Shown here in pieces: positions 63,122 to 64,000 of a DNA stretch of 64,000 nt. The stretch is from assembly GCA_015689775.1 (NCBI GenBank), contig WVSR01000001.1, forward strand, positions 428,501 to 492,500. The letters are read 5' to 3'. Position numbers and translations under genes: made by a program. Below the pieces are notes generated by a model, which did not search any database, was not told the DNA's origin, and saw nothing but the letters and a program-made list of their open reading frames with translations. Within the stretch, counting starts at the first letter, position 1. Every line of letters starts with the position of its first letter. The DNA is from Rhodobacterales bacterium LSUCC0387. Lineage in GTDB: Bacteria; Pseudomonadota; Alphaproteobacteria; Rhodobacterales; Rhodobacteraceae.

Positions 63122-63146
63122 TATATATAATTATAATTTATATATA
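63122..63146. repeat. AT-rich inverted repeat in the fasciclin-msrP divergent region
   Basis: TATATATAA (63122-63130) and TTATATATA (63138-63146) are perfect inverted repeats with a 7-nt loop, in the most AT-rich stretch of the window. It lies in the 304-nt space 63054-63357 between divergent genes. It may be a promoter-melting or operator site. I could not assign promoter boxes in the rest of that space. Confidence 0.4.
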
Positions 63147-63357
63147 AATATGTGCAAATTGACGCGCGGCGTATCGCGCTTGAGAGCGGCGCATTTTGAT
63201 TTTCCAATAAATTTGATGTGAATGATTGTGAGCCTATTTGAATGAAACGGCGATTACGAATTGCAAACAGTTTCGTGAGATCGTGTAACAAGGCATGGGA
63301 AATGGCGCATCTGTGGCCATGTTCTTCGCAAAACGTGATGACAGAAAGGATAAGACG

Positions 63358-64000
63358 ATGGCAAGACGTTGGACGAATGATCTGAGTATTGCAGATGCCA
63401 CGCCTTATGCGGCCTATATCAACCGCCGCCAAATCATGGCGGGTGCGGCAGGTCTGGTAGGTGCAACCGCGCTTGGCCTTGGTCGGGCAAACGCGCAGGA
63501 GCTTGTCCCGAATTCTTGGGAGGAGATTACCTTTTATAACAATTACTACGAATTCGGCACGAGCAAAGAAGATCCTGCTAATAATGCGGGCAGCCTGACA
63601 ACATTGCCTTGGACGATTGAGGTGGATGGGTTGGTGGACAATCCAGGAACCTATGATCTGACTGAGTTGCTTGATGGCCTTGAGGTTGAGGAACGCATCT
63701 ATCGCTTTCGCTGTGTAGAGGCGTGGTCGATGGTCATCCCATGGAATGGGATCGAACTTGCGGATATTCTGACACGGGTCGGTGTGCAGGAGGGCGCAAA
63801 TTATGTGGCGTTCGAGACTGTAATGCGGCCAGACGAGATGCCTGGCCTGCGCTATCCTGTTTTGGATTGGCCGTATCGCGAGGGTTTGCGCCTAGACGAG
63901 GCGATGCATCCGTTGACGATTATGGCCACTGGGATTTATGGCCGGCCTATCCCCAATCAGAACGGCGCGCCGATCCGTTTGGTGGTGCCGTGGAAATACG
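63358..64000 (+). CDS. msrP: Protein-methionine-sulfoxide reductase MsrP (3' end outside window)
   Basis: Periplasmic molybdopterin enzyme that repairs oxidised methionine in exported proteins, with electrons from the haem membrane protein MsrQ. The ATG at 63358 follows AAAGGA. A Tat signal is seen (NRRQIMAGAAGLVGATALGL). Then YNNYYEFGTSKEDPANNAGS, LPWTIEVDGLV, the Mo-ligand Cys in YRFRCVEAWSMVIPWNGI, and GRPIPNQNGAPIRLVVPWKY match YedY/MsrP. The frame is open to the right edge, with about 215 residues shown of about 300. msrQ is expected just downstream. Confidence 0.93.
   Translation, partial: MARRWTNDLSIADATPYAAYINRRQIMAGAAGLVGATALGLGRANAQELVPNSWEEITFYNNYYEFGTSKEDPANNAGSLTTLPWTIEVDGLVDNPGTYDLTELLDGLEVEERIYRFRCVEAWSMVIPWNGIELADILTRVGVQEGANYVAFETVMRPDEMPGLRYPVLDWPYREGLRLDEAMHPLTIMATGIYGRPIPNQNGAPIRLVVPWKY

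Noticed and set aside
63079..63432. A 117-codon minus-strand frame across the fasciclin-msrP space.
   Set aside because: It overlaps the msrP start and Tat signal, runs through AT-rich repeat DNA and has no protein-like composition.

Overview
This 64 kb window is a chromosomal segment of an alphaproteobacterium, almost certainly of the Rhodobacterales (Roseobacter/Rhodobacter group). The case rests on a CcrM-type GANTC methyltransferase, an OmpR-type regulator resembling CenR, the ECF sigma factor RpoE with its cupin anti-sigma factor ChrR, the order rsmB - (heparinase remnant) - purH - lspA - DUF3035 lipoprotein - two M16 peptidases, and the order aminotransferase - ftsK - lolA. A bciB-type 8-vinyl reductase gene suggests that the organism makes, or its ancestors made, bacteriochlorophyll. 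Genes are dense, intergenic spaces short, and many neighbours overlap by 4 nt. I see no rRNA operon, CRISPR array, prophage, transposase or plasmid-type gene.

Layout. 1-4.5 kb: the 3' part of mutY, a shattered alkB remnant, ccrM, rnhB, bciB. 4.5-10 kb: tRNA-Arg(CCT), a LacI regulator, sdaA, tRNA-Lys(TTT), a candidate orphan small RNA, yggS, an L,D-transpeptidase, ribA. 10-15 kb: a CenR-like regulator, xthA, a thioredoxin-TPR protein, a Lon-substrate-domain protein, a Trm112-like protein, a UbiH-type hydroxylase. 15-26 kb: amidase, aminotransferase, ftsK, lolA, lytic transglycosylase, hspQ, gamma-glutamyltransferase, a STAS protein with a broken anti-sigma kinase behind it, fRMsr, rmuC. 26-38 kb: mutL, the M16 pair, lspA, purH, a heparinase remnant, rsmB, a DUF1674 protein, dapB, rbfA. 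38-46 kb: truB, a haloacetate-dehalogenase-like hydrolase, rpsO-pnp, a second L,D-transpeptidase, a peroxiredoxin, rluA. 46-55 kb: an MBL hydrolase, chrR and rpoE facing a four-gene operon across a shared control region, then two saccharopine dehydrogenases. 55-64 kb: a DUF4329 pseudogene, rpmJ, tRNA-Val(GAC), N-formylglutamate amidohydrolase, dinB, pyrF, a frameshifted conserved gene, clpB, a fasciclin gene and the 5' part of msrP.

Functions cluster around genome maintenance (mutY, mutL, dinB, xthA, rmuC, ccrM), envelope biogenesis (lolA, lspA, transpeptidases, transglycosylase), translation and RNA (truB, rbfA, rpsO, pnp, rluA, rsmB) and oxidative or protein stress (rpoE-chrR, peroxiredoxin, two methionine sulfoxide reductases, CnoX-like protein, clpB, hspQ).

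The window is mostly ordinary core genome. The points worth a second look are: five decaying genes caught at different stages (alkB, anti-sigma kinase, heparinase, DUF4329, and a conserved gene with one frameshift); a ChrR whose zinc-binding cysteines are both replaced; paired candidate RpoE promoters; a self-contained promoter-terminator unit that looks like a small RNA gene; and a fasciclin gene whose signal peptide begins at ATA. I did not find a wholly new multi-gene system.
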